A stretch of DNA of 13,350 nt from Candidatus Poribacteria bacterium (GTDB taxonomy: Bacteria > Poribacteria > WGA-4E > WGA-3G), in assembly GCA_009845505.1 (NCBI GenBank), contig VXZL01000214.1, positions 1 through 13,350 on the forward strand, read 5' to 3'. A program made the translations under genes and the position numbers. Each line of letters starts with the position of its first letter. The stretch's first letter is position 1. Shown one piece after another: positions 1-6,533 of this stretch. The notes beneath the pieces are model-generated. The model saw only the letters and a program-made list of their open reading frames with translations, was not told the DNA's origin and ran no database searches.

Positions 1-18
1 CTTATAACCATATACACT

Positions 19-3000
19 ATGAACACACAAAATGTAAATCGAGCTTATGAAAATCTGATTGTGCAGCTGCGTGCGATTCGGCGGCAATGGCGATGGCTCA
101 TTTTCTCAGAAGGGTTGCTGAAATGTCTCGGTATTCTTGCCCTTATTGGGACAGGGGTCCTCGTCGTTTTTGCGTTTAGTTTACCGATGTGGCAACTCCC
201 ATTTTCGCACTGGATACGTATGGGTATTCTGTTGGTGTCCATAGGTGTTGCTGTCTACGCCGTAGTCCGCGCACTTGTTCTACCGCTCCGCCGCAGACTG
301 ACAGATGCAGCCGTCGCAGCCCGCCTTGAATCGACACAAGCAGAAAGTGGGTTTGCATCCGAAAATCGGATTCTGAGTGCCGTCCAACTCTGGCGGACGT
401 TAACGGATAACCGACTCGGATATGCTCCGGAATTCATCGAGCACCTGATTCTTCAAACCAGCAGAGATATGGAACAGGTACAGCCCAAACAGGTGTTTCA
501 GTCCGAGTTTCGGAAAATCAGGCGGAATGCGGGTGTCGCTGTTGGGGGTATTGGGCTTCTCCTGATCACATCCTTTTTCTTACCGACTGCTTTCATGGAC
601 TTTGCACACTCGTTTCGGGCACTGCCTACGACGCTCCAGACGGACGCCGAAGGTCTAAAAAATCTCATTCAGATTACAGAAATTCAGCCGGGTAACGCCC
701 AAGTCGAGCGAGGTAGTGACGTTGACATCACTGCGCAAGTAAACGGACACTTCGGCGCGCCTGTTGAACTCTATTACCGCGTCGGAGAAGCCGATGAAGC
801 CGCATCAACAAAATGGGAAGCCGTGCTGATGCAGAGAACCTCCGACTCTGTAGATGATCGTAACGAGCAGGTTCCCGCCCTTTCCTTGTCATACCGTGTG
901 ACGCTTGAAAAGGTGAGTCGTCCGCTTCAATACTACGTTTCTGTCGAATCGGTAGGGTCTGAGCAGTATCAACTCACGATCAGCGATGAACCAGTTGTCA
1001 CACAATTTCAGTATCGCCTCAACTACCCTACTTACACCCAACTGCAATCTCAGACGTTACCGGCAAACACTGGTGATATTCAGACGCTTTTCGGAACAGA
1101 GGTCGTATTCGCAGGCGAGAGCAACAAACCGCTTGAGAAAGCCTCTCTTGTGTTTGAGGTATCTGACGAAGTGCCATTAGAGACTAAAGAGCAGTCCACA
1201 ATTTACGGTTCATGGGTCGTGATTAGCCGTCAGTCGTCAGCGGTTCGCGGTTCGCGGTTCGCGGTTGGCGAGAAATACCACATCCGTATTACTGACGGTG
1301 AAGGTTTCATGAATCGGGACCCAATTAACTATACACTCACTGTTTTTGAAGATGCCGTCCCGGATGTCTCTATCGTTGCCCCGGCGCGGGATACTGTCTT
1401 AGATAACAGTATGTTGGTGGAACTGAAAGTAGAGGCAACGGATGATTACGGGATACAGGAACTCCAACTTGTCTATCGTGTTGAGGTCGAGGGTGCTGAA
1501 GAAGTGAATGTGCCGTTAAAACGTTGGGGGATTGAAGGGGCTGATGTTCGTAGAGCTGTCTTTCTGAATTATACTTGGGATGTCGATCGGATTGGTATCT
1601 TTCCGGGTGAAGTGCTTGCCTATTACGTTCAAGCCTTGGACAACGATGATGTTTCTGGACCGAATATTGGCAAGTCGCCTACCTATACGCTTCGTTTTCC
1701 ATCGCTCTCAGAAATGTACGATTCGGTTGCTGCCGAGCAGGAAGCGGAGCAGCGTGGACTCGATGAACTCTTTGACGAACAGGCAGATGCTACAGGGTTG
1801 GTCGATAACCTCCTTGATACTATGAAGCGGATGGGCAGAAGCAATCAGGAACTTACGCGCAACGATGAAAATCTCATGCAACAGGTGCTTGAAAACCAGA
1901 AACAGATTGAGGAGACAGCGAAGCAATTAATCGAAGATATGAAGCAGACGGCGGAGGAGATGGAGCAGAATCAACTCTTTGACACTGAGACGATTCAGAA
2001 ATATCAGGAGCTCCAAAACCTCATGGAAAAAGCACTCTCTGAAGAGCACAAAGAGATTTTGCAGAAATTATCTGAGGCGTTAGAGAACCAGCAGCTGACT
2101 GAACGACAAGGTGCAATGCAGGAAGCGAATCTCAGTCAGGAACAGTTTTTACAACAATTGGAACGCGCGAAATCCCTCTACGAACAGATGCTTCTTGAGC
2201 AGGAATTAGAAGCCGCTGCGAAACAGGCAGCTGCACTCGCTGAACAACAGAAAGAATTGATGGATACATTGGAGGCGACAGCTGAGTCCGCACCTTTGAA
2301 TGATCTCGCACAAAAAGAGGATCGCGTGGGTGAGGAGTTCGGACGGCTCAGTGAGAAATTAGAGAAACTCGGCACTGATATGAAGGAACTCGCGAAAGAT
2401 AACGAAAACGCCCCACCGCAAATAGAACGGCTCGGAGATGAAATCCTCCGCCTCAATCAGTTTGTGCATGAATATCAGCTGCCTGAAATGCTCGATACTA
2501 CCAGTGCAAACCTCCGAAGTGGACAGGACAGCGAGGCACTCGAATCGGGACGCGGCGCGCAACAGACCTTGATGGAACTCGCACAAGGCTTGGATAACGC
2601 TTTGGCATTCATGGAAGGAGCAAACGCAAACGAGTCTCTAACTGTGATGCGTGAAGCCGTTGAAAGTGGACTCTATCTCTCTCATCTCCATGAAAAGGTT
2701 ATTAACCAAACGAACGACCTTCTCATCGCTGGACAAGCGAATGCCTATATCCAGAGTGAAATCTTGAAATTGCAAGAACTCGCAGCGGATGAGATTACCA
2801 CAGCAGAAGGGATTACGCAACTTTCAAGTAAACTCTGGGAATTAGGAGGACGACAAATACAGGTACCGCCTGAAGTCGTCTTACATCTCAATGCTTCAAA
2901 CGATGCGCTCTCTCGTGCTGCACGCGCCTTAGAGGATAGGCAACCGAGCCTCGCGCTCCCGATTCAGAGAGCCGCACTTGCGGATCTGAATCAAGCCATC

Positions 3001-3609
3001 TTTGAACTCCTTGAGGCGATGGCACAGATGAACCAGCAGATGGGTGCTGGTGGGTTTGAAGATATGATGCAGCAGCTCGAACAACTCGCCGAAGGTCAGG
3101 AGCAGTTAAACCAGATGGCAGAGCGTCTAAATCAACAGATGCGTGAGCAGGGGCAAACTCCTGGGCTACAACAGATGATGCAGCAACTCGCTGCCCAACA
3201 GCAGCTGATCCGAGAGGCAACGCAACGTCTCGCAGAGCGCGCTGAGGAAATGGCGCAAATGCTGGGGAGCCTTGAAGAGGTCGCTCAGGAGATGAATGCG
3301 GTCGAGAAATCTCTCCAACAAGGAAGACTTGATGATGAAGTGCTTGATAGACAGGCGCGGATTTTGACTCGGATGCTTGATAGTTTAAAATCGTTGCAGA
3401 AACGGGATGTCGGCAAGCAGCGGAAGGCGGAAGTGGCAAAAACCTCTGCTACCCCCGCACAGGAAGTTCCGCCTTTGCATCCTGAATTACTGGAAATCGT
3501 TCGGAAGTTAGAAGCTGCGCCGAATGCCAAGGAATTTGAGAATATTCCGTTTCAGTACCGTGAGCAATTAAGGCGATACTTTAAAGCACTCTCACAAAAG
3601 ACTCGGTAA
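19..3609 (+). CDS. Large membrane-anchored coiled-coil protein, DUF4175-like
   Basis: This protein of 1196 residues is probably tethered in the cytoplasmic membrane with a large extracytoplasmic part. Hydrophobic segments lie at about residues 34-54, 66-88 and 170-193. Residues 215-560 look like beta-rich Ig-like domains (for example YYRVGEADEA, and VEATDDYGIQELQLVYRV near 471). From about 570 to 1140 the chain is almost entirely Glu/Gln/Leu-rich coiled coil. The tail (PPLHPELLEIV to the C terminus) is globular again. This layout resembles DUF4175-type proteins, whose biochemical role I do not know. The frame is open to the left edge of the window and no clear ribosome binding site is visible in the 18 bases before the ATG, so the start could lie upstream. 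A GC-rich heptamer repeat is embedded in frame near residues 406-417. The coding call is secure; the family name is moderate. Confidence 0.85.
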   Translation: MNTQNVNRAYENLIVQLRAIRRQWRWLIFSEGLLKCLGILALIGTGVLVVFAFSLPMWQLPFSHWIRMGILLVSIGVAVYAVVRALVLPLRRRLTDAAVAARLESTQAESGFASENRILSAVQLWRTLTDNRLGYAPEFIEHLILQTSRDMEQVQPKQVFQSEFRKIRRNAGVAVGGIGLLLITSFFLPTAFMDFAHSFRALPTTLQTDAEGLKNLIQITEIQPGNAQVERGSDVDITAQVNGHFGAPVELYYRVGEADEAASTKWEAVLMQRTSDSVDDRNEQVPALSLSYRVTLEKVSRPLQYYVSVESVGSEQYQLTISDEPVVTQFQYRLNYPTYTQLQSQTLPANTGDIQTLFGTEVVFAGESNKPLEKASLVFEVSDEVPLETKEQSTIYGSWVVISRQSSAVRGSRFAVGEKYHIRITDGEGFMNRDPINYTLTVFEDAVPDVSIVAPARDTVLDNSMLVELKVEATDDYGIQELQLVYRVEVEGAEEVNVPLKRWGIEGADVRRAVFLNYTWDVDRIGIFPGEVLAYYVQALDNDDVSGPNIGKSPTYTLRFPSLSEMYDSVAAEQEAEQRGLDELFDEQADATGLVDNLLDTMKRMGRSNQELTRNDENLMQQVLENQKQIEETAKQLIEDMKQTAEEMEQNQLFDTETIQKYQELQNLMEKALSEEHKEILQKLSEALENQQLTERQGAMQEANLSQEQFLQQLERAKSLYEQMLLEQELEAAAKQAAALAEQQKELMDTLEATAESAPLNDLAQKEDRVGEEFGRLSEKLEKLGTDMKELAKDNENAPPQIERLGDEILRLNQFVHEYQLPEMLDTTSANLRSGQDSEALESGRGAQQTLMELAQGLDNALAFMEGANANESLTVMREAVESGLYLSHLHEKVINQTNDLLIAGQANAYIQSEILKLQELAADEITTAEGITQLSSKLWELGGRQIQVPPEVVLHLNASNDALSRAARALEDRQPSLALPIQRAALADLNQAIFELLEAMAQMNQQMGAGGFEDMMQQLEQLAEGQEQLNQMAERLNQQMREQGQTPGLQQMMQQLAAQQQLIREATQRLAERAEEMAQMLGSLEEVAQEMNAVEKSLQQGRLDDEVLDRQARILTRMLDSLKSLQKRDVGKQRKAEVAKTSATPAQEVPPLHPELLEIVRKLEAAPNAKEFENIPFQYREQLRRYFKALSQKTR
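1236..1270 (+). repeat. In-frame tandem heptamer repeat inside the coiled-coil gene
   Basis: Five consecutive 7-base units read GTCAGCG, GTTCGCG, GTTCGCG, GTTCGCG and GTTGGCG. Because 21 bases make 7 codons, the array stays open and encodes roughly SAVRGSRFAVG within a beta-rich domain. The units match the pattern GTNNGCR, which is shared with the reverse complement of the intergenic heptamer array at 5012-5036. Confidence 0.8.
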
Positions 3610-3668
3610 CCCCTCTCGTTGACAAGGTTTTATGGCGCACTGGATGCGTGTTTGTGAGGAATCGGTGT

Positions 3669-4862
3669 ATGCCTAATATGGACGGAAAACAACGAATAAA
3701 TATCTCGCGACGGCGTTTCTTGAAGACGGCAACGACTGCCGCTCTTACCGCGACTGTTGCGCCAGAGGTTTTAAATGCCTTTGGTGCGCAAACGAACAAT
3801 GCTACTCGCAAAAATGTTCAAATCAATACGAAGGAGAAGAAAATGAAAACAGCAGTTAGCCTCGTTGAAGATGCGTTCTACATTAATGGTGAAATTACCT
3901 ATCCAGGACGTTTCTACCAAGATAATAAAATCGAAGGATTGCTCATTAACACCCGCATGGTGCAGGGTATCTTCGATGATAGGAATCCAGAGACGATTCA
4001 CTTGTGGGAATATCCAGATACAGGTGAGTGGGACCCTGAGCGCAATACGCGTGAATTTTTAGCAGCGATGCCGACATGGCGCGCCCACGGCGTGCTGGCG
4101 TTCACGATCAATCTCCAAGGTGGGAGTCCGGAAGGTTATTCTAAGGCGCAGCCGTGGCACAACTCCGGCATAGAAGCTGATGGGAGTCTCAACCCGAATT
4201 ACCTGTCACGACTCGAACGCATTATCGACTTTGCTGATGATCTGGGTATGGTTGTCATTCTCGGTTATTTTTATTTTGGACAGGACCATCGGCTCACCGA
4301 CGAGAACGCCGTTATACAGGCGGTGGACAACGCAACCGGGTGGCTCTTTGACAAGGGATATACCAATGTGATTGTTGAAGTCAACAACGAATGTAATGTT
4401 CGATATACACATGAGATTCTACAACCGCAACGGGTACATGAATTGATTGAACGCGTGAAAGCAACGACACGCAATGGCGATAGATTCCTCACTGGGACGA
4501 GTTACGGCGGGGGTCGGGTACCACTTGAGAATGTTGTCCGTTCTTCTGACTTTCTGCTTGTTCATGGGAACGGTGTGAAGGATCCGAACCGTATTATCTC
4601 TATGGGACAGGAACCGCGCCAGGTGCCGGGCTACCGTCCGATGCCGATTCTGTTTAATGAAGATGACCACTTTGATTTCGATAAACCGCTGAACAACTTC
4701 GTTGCTGCTGTGAGTCAATACGCCTCATGGGGCTACTTCGATCCGGGTGAAAACAACTATCATGACGGTTACCAATCCGTGCCGGTGCAATGGCAAATCA
4801 ACACGCCGCGGAAACGTGCCTTTTTTCAGAAGGCTCGCGACATCACTGGCTACGATGCTTGA
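3669..4862 (+). CDS. Tat-exported protein with GH-A (GH5-like) glycosidase fold
   Basis: The protein is predicted to be exported folded through the Tat system and to act on a glycan. The N terminus has an exact twin-arginine motif, SRRRFLK (residues 13-19 from this start), followed by a short Ala/Thr-rich hydrophobic stretch. The body reads like a TIM barrel of clan GH-A: an NGE strand near the beginning, alternating strand and helix segments, VIVEVNNE as a candidate acid/base strand (Glu about 241), LLVHGNG as a strand-6-like segment, and PILFNEDDH as a candidate nucleophile strand (Glu about 331). The frame is open back to a GTG at 3648, but ATG 3669 has GAGGA eight bases upstream and is preferred. 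A second strong start lies at 3843. The exact glycoside hydrolase family and substrate are not recognised; a non-catalytic relative is possible. Confidence 0.82.
   Translation: MPNMDGKQRINISRRRFLKTATTAALTATVAPEVLNAFGAQTNNATRKNVQINTKEKKMKTAVSLVEDAFYINGEITYPGRFYQDNKIEGLLINTRMVQGIFDDRNPETIHLWEYPDTGEWDPERNTREFLAAMPTWRAHGVLAFTINLQGGSPEGYSKAQPWHNSGIEADGSLNPNYLSRLERIIDFADDLGMVVILGYFYFGQDHRLTDENAVIQAVDNATGWLFDKGYTNVIVEVNNECNVRYTHEILQPQRVHELIERVKATTRNGDRFLTGTSYGGGRVPLENVVRSSDFLLVHGNGVKDPNRIISMGQEPRQVPGYRPMPILFNEDDHFDFDKPLNNFVAAVSQYASWGYFDPGENNYHDGYQSVPVQWQINTPRKRAFFQKARDITGYDA
3831..3845 (+). promoter_or_regulatory. Strong internal ribosome binding site and in-frame ATG
   Basis: AAGGAG at 3831-3836 lies six bases before an in-frame ATG at 3843, just after the Tat leader and linker. 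A product starting here (MKTAVSLVEDAFYING) would contain the whole predicted barrel but no export signal. Whether it is used cannot be told from the sequence. Confidence 0.5.
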
Positions 4863-4903
4863 TAGCCTCAGAAGCCAACAGCCATCATCAGAATCAACGG
4901 TAT

Positions 4904-4922
4904 GAATGCCTTAATGGCATTC
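4904..4922. other. Perfect short hairpin after the glycosidase-like gene
   Basis: GAATGCC (4904-4910) and GGCATTC (4916-4922) are perfect inverted arms around a five-base loop, 41 bases after the stop codon. There is no T tract on either side, so it is not a canonical intrinsic terminator, although it could still block 3' decay or help termination. Confidence 0.45.
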
Positions 4923-4967
4923 CCCGCACTCTCAGCGGTCTGAAAAGAAAAGAGGGGTTCGGTAACG

Positions 4968-4988
4968 CTTGCGTCTTTGCTACGCAAG
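4968..4988. other. Inverted repeat in the spacer before the slipin gene
   Basis: CTTGCGT (4968-4974) and ACGCAAG (4982-4988) form a perfect 7-bp stem with a 7-base loop. A third related copy, ACTTGCG, follows near 4999-5005. It sits directly before the heptamer array and may belong to the same composite repeat. The rest of the 194-base spacer (4863-5056) holds no convincing gene. Confidence 0.45.
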
Positions 4989-5011
4989 TCGCGTGTGGAC
5001 TTGCGGGACAA

Positions 5012-5036
5012 TGCTGACTGCTGACTGCTGACTGCT
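5012..5036. repeat. Intergenic heptamer tandem repeat (TGCTGAC)n
   Basis: Three perfect copies of TGCTGAC plus a partial fourth lie just upstream of the ribosome binding site of the slipin gene. The reverse complement unit, GTCAGCA, fits the same GTNNGCR pattern as the array inside the coding sequence at 1236-1270. Confidence 0.85.
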
Positions 5037-5056
5037 AAAAAAGGAAAATTAAAAAT

Positions 5057-5827
5057 ATGCCACAAATTGATCCAATCTATTTTGCTATTGTTGTTGCTGT
5101 CGTCATTATGCTTGGCACGAGCGTCCGGATTCTCAAGGAATATGAGCGCGCTGTTATCTTCCGCCTCGGACGTCTAACGGGGACCCGTGGTCCAGGACTC
5201 GTGTTTATGATACCGTTCTGGATTGAACGAATGCAACGTATCAGCCTACGGGTGATCGTCAATGATGTTACCCCACAAGATGTTATTACGAAGGATAACG
5301 TTTCTGTGAGTGTCAACGCTGTGTTAACTTTCAGGGTGACTGAACCGGGTAGGGCGGTCATTGAGGTCGAGGATTTCGGCTTCGCTATCGGTCAGACAGC
5401 ACAGACGACGCTGCGAAGCGTACTTGGACGTGCAGAGTTGGATGATCTCCTCTCGGAACGTGAAAAGTTAAATCAAGACTTGGAAGAAATCATTAAAAGG
5501 CATTGCGAACCGTGGGGGGTTGAGGTGTTGGCGATGGAGATTAAACACGTCGATCTCCCTGTTGAGATGCAGCGGGCAATGGCGAAACAGGCAGAAGCCG
5601 AGCGGGAACGTCGCGCGAAAGTTACACACGCCGAGGGTGAATTTGAATCTGCCGAGGTCTTAACGAATGCCGCAGAAATCCTCAGTCGGATACCTACAGC
5701 CGTGCAGCTCCGATTCCTTCAAGCGTTGGTGGAGGTCAGTGCCGAGAAGAACTCGACGATGGTCTTCCCAATTCCGATAGACTTGCTGAGTCCGTTCATT
5801 GATAAGCTGAAGGTGGACGAGAAATAA
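5057..5827 (+). CDS. Slipin (stomatin/prohibitin-like SPFH/band 7 membrane protein)
   Basis: This is a bacterial slipin, a membrane-anchored SPFH protein that assembles into oligomers and is thought to organise membrane domains or assist membrane proteases. An N-terminal hydrophobic segment (residues about 6-24) is followed by the family's characteristic stretches: [82 protein letters not shown] and the closing [16 protein letters not shown]. The length of 256 residues is normal for the family and the gene looks intact. An AAGGA sequence lies 11 bases before the ATG. Many prokaryotic slipins are paired with an NfeD-type gene; none is present on either side here. It is followed at once by a convergent gene. 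Confidence 0.94.
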   Translation: MPQIDPIYFAIVVAVVIMLGTSVRILKEYERAVIFRLGRLTGTRGPGLVFMIPFWIERMQRISLRVIVNDVTPQDVITKDNVSVSVNAVLTFRVTEPGRAVIEVEDFGFAIGQTAQTTLRSVLGRAELDDLLSEREKLNQDLEEIIKRHCEPWGVEVLAMEIKHVDLPVEMQRAMAKQAEAERERRAKVTHAEGEFESAEVLTNAAEILSRIPTAVQLRFLQALVEVSAEKNSTMVFPIPIDLLSPFIDKLKVDEK

Positions 5828-5831
5828 AAGC

Positions 5832-5850
5832 GCGTCCTTATTGCGCGCGC
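5832..5850. terminator. Possible weak hairpin between convergent genes
   Basis: GCGCG (5832-5836) pairs with CGCGC (5846-5850) around a nine-base loop in the 63-base gap between the slipin stop and the lipoprotein stop. The stem is short and no T tract follows on the + strand, so a terminator role is only a guess from position. Confidence 0.22.
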
Positions 5851-5890
5851 CTGCGACCAAGGCAAGATCTCGGATAGGGAATCTGTATTT

Positions 5891-6454
5891 TTATTTTTTT
5901 TCTACGATTGCGTTAATTTCCGCTTCAATCTTTCGGGCAGTGTCCCGGGCGAATTGGAGTCGATTTGACGGGTGCCCCTTTGTCCTAACGCTAACGAGTA
6001 AATTGTATTTCACGAACCAGATGTCAGTCGGACCGTTTTCCCATTCCTTTCGACTCCTGTGAATACGGTGCCATGTCGCATCTCCAATGACATCTTCGGG
6101 ATTGAGCTGCGGGTGAAAGTTCGCTGGCGCGGCAAAGAACCATATCCACTGACCCTCCGCCGCTTTTTTTGCAGCGGACGCGGAGGCAAATAACCAATAT
6201 TGAACAGTCAGTTGAGTGCCACGCTGCTCGTATGCACTGATAATATGTAATTCCTTTAAGTGCTCTATAGGTACGCCGATGCGTTTATCCGTCCTTACTC
6301 CCATCGTGCGGAGATCATCCAGTGTAAGGAGAACAGCGTCGATTTCAAGGGCGCGATTGATAGTATTACACCCAAGGAGAGTTGTTGTCAGGAGCAGAAA
6401 AAAGCTGATGATGCTTACCGGGGTATGCTTCCTTAAAAGAATCTGTGTTTTCAT
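5891..6454 (-). CDS. Small predicted lipoprotein of unknown function
   Basis: The 187-residue product has a lipoprotein signal peptide: positive residues (MKTQILLRKH), a hydrophobic core, and the lipobox LLGC with Cys29 as the lipidation site. Residue +2 is Asn rather than Asp, so an outer-membrane destination is plausible if E. coli-like sorting rules apply. The mature part is a compact mixed alpha/beta domain with an aromatic patch (GQWIWFFAAP) and a final helix (ARKIEAEINAIVEKK). I do not recognise the family. GGAG lies five bases before the ATG, and the ATG overlaps the stop codon of a decayed paralogue tail in an ATGA arrangement. It is the last gene of the - strand run, about 80 bases after the WD40 gene, so it is probably cotranscribed with it. 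Confidence 0.82.
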   Translation of the reverse strand: MKTQILLRKHTPVSIISFFLLLTTTLLGCNTINRALEIDAVLLTLDDLRTMGVRTDKRIGVPIEHLKELHIISAYEQRGTQLTVQYWLFASASAAKKAAEGQWIWFFAAPANFHPQLNPEDVIGDATWHRIHRSRKEWENGPTDIWFVKYNLLVSVRTKGHPSNRLQFARDTARKIEAEINAIVEKK

Positions 6455-6500
6455 TTTTTCTCCAATACTGTCTCAATTTCGGCTTCAGTGTTTCAGGCAA
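6451..6500 (-). pseudogene. Remnant 3' end of a tandem duplicate of the lipoprotein gene
   Basis: Read on the - strand, this stretch ends in NTEAEIETVLEKK and a TGA stop, preceded by an in-frame stop. The intact lipoprotein downstream ends in KIEAEINAIVEKK. At the DNA level 6441-6500 and 5881-5940 align without gaps at about 45 of 60 positions, counted by eye. The match runs past the stop codons, so the start of the intact gene (ATGAAAACACAGATTC) resembles the sequence just after its own stop (ATAAAAATACAGATTC). This is best explained by former head-to-tail copies with overlapping stop and start. Everything upstream of this tail is gone, and the WD40 gene ends 34 bases away. Confidence 0.6.
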
Positions 6501-6533
6501 CGGTTCTTATCTAAGGGTAGGTGTGAGGTGCTC

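Noticed and set aside
2888..3439. A 183-codon open frame on the - strand within the coiled-coil gene
   Set aside because: Antisense to a strongly biased Gln/Glu/Leu coding region; its composition is explained by complementing those codons.
3619..3647. A perfect TTGACA before the glycosidase-like gene
   Set aside because: No acceptable -10 hexamer is found 16-18 bases downstream (GGATGC or TGGATG), so a promoter is not supported.
5012..5036. Possible CRISPR-like array
   Set aside because: The unit is only 7 bases with no spacers; it is a simple tandem repeat.
4868..5065. Small open frames across the spacer before the slipin gene
   Set aside because: They run through hairpins and the heptamer array, have no ribosome binding site or recognisable domain, and look like chance frames over repeats.
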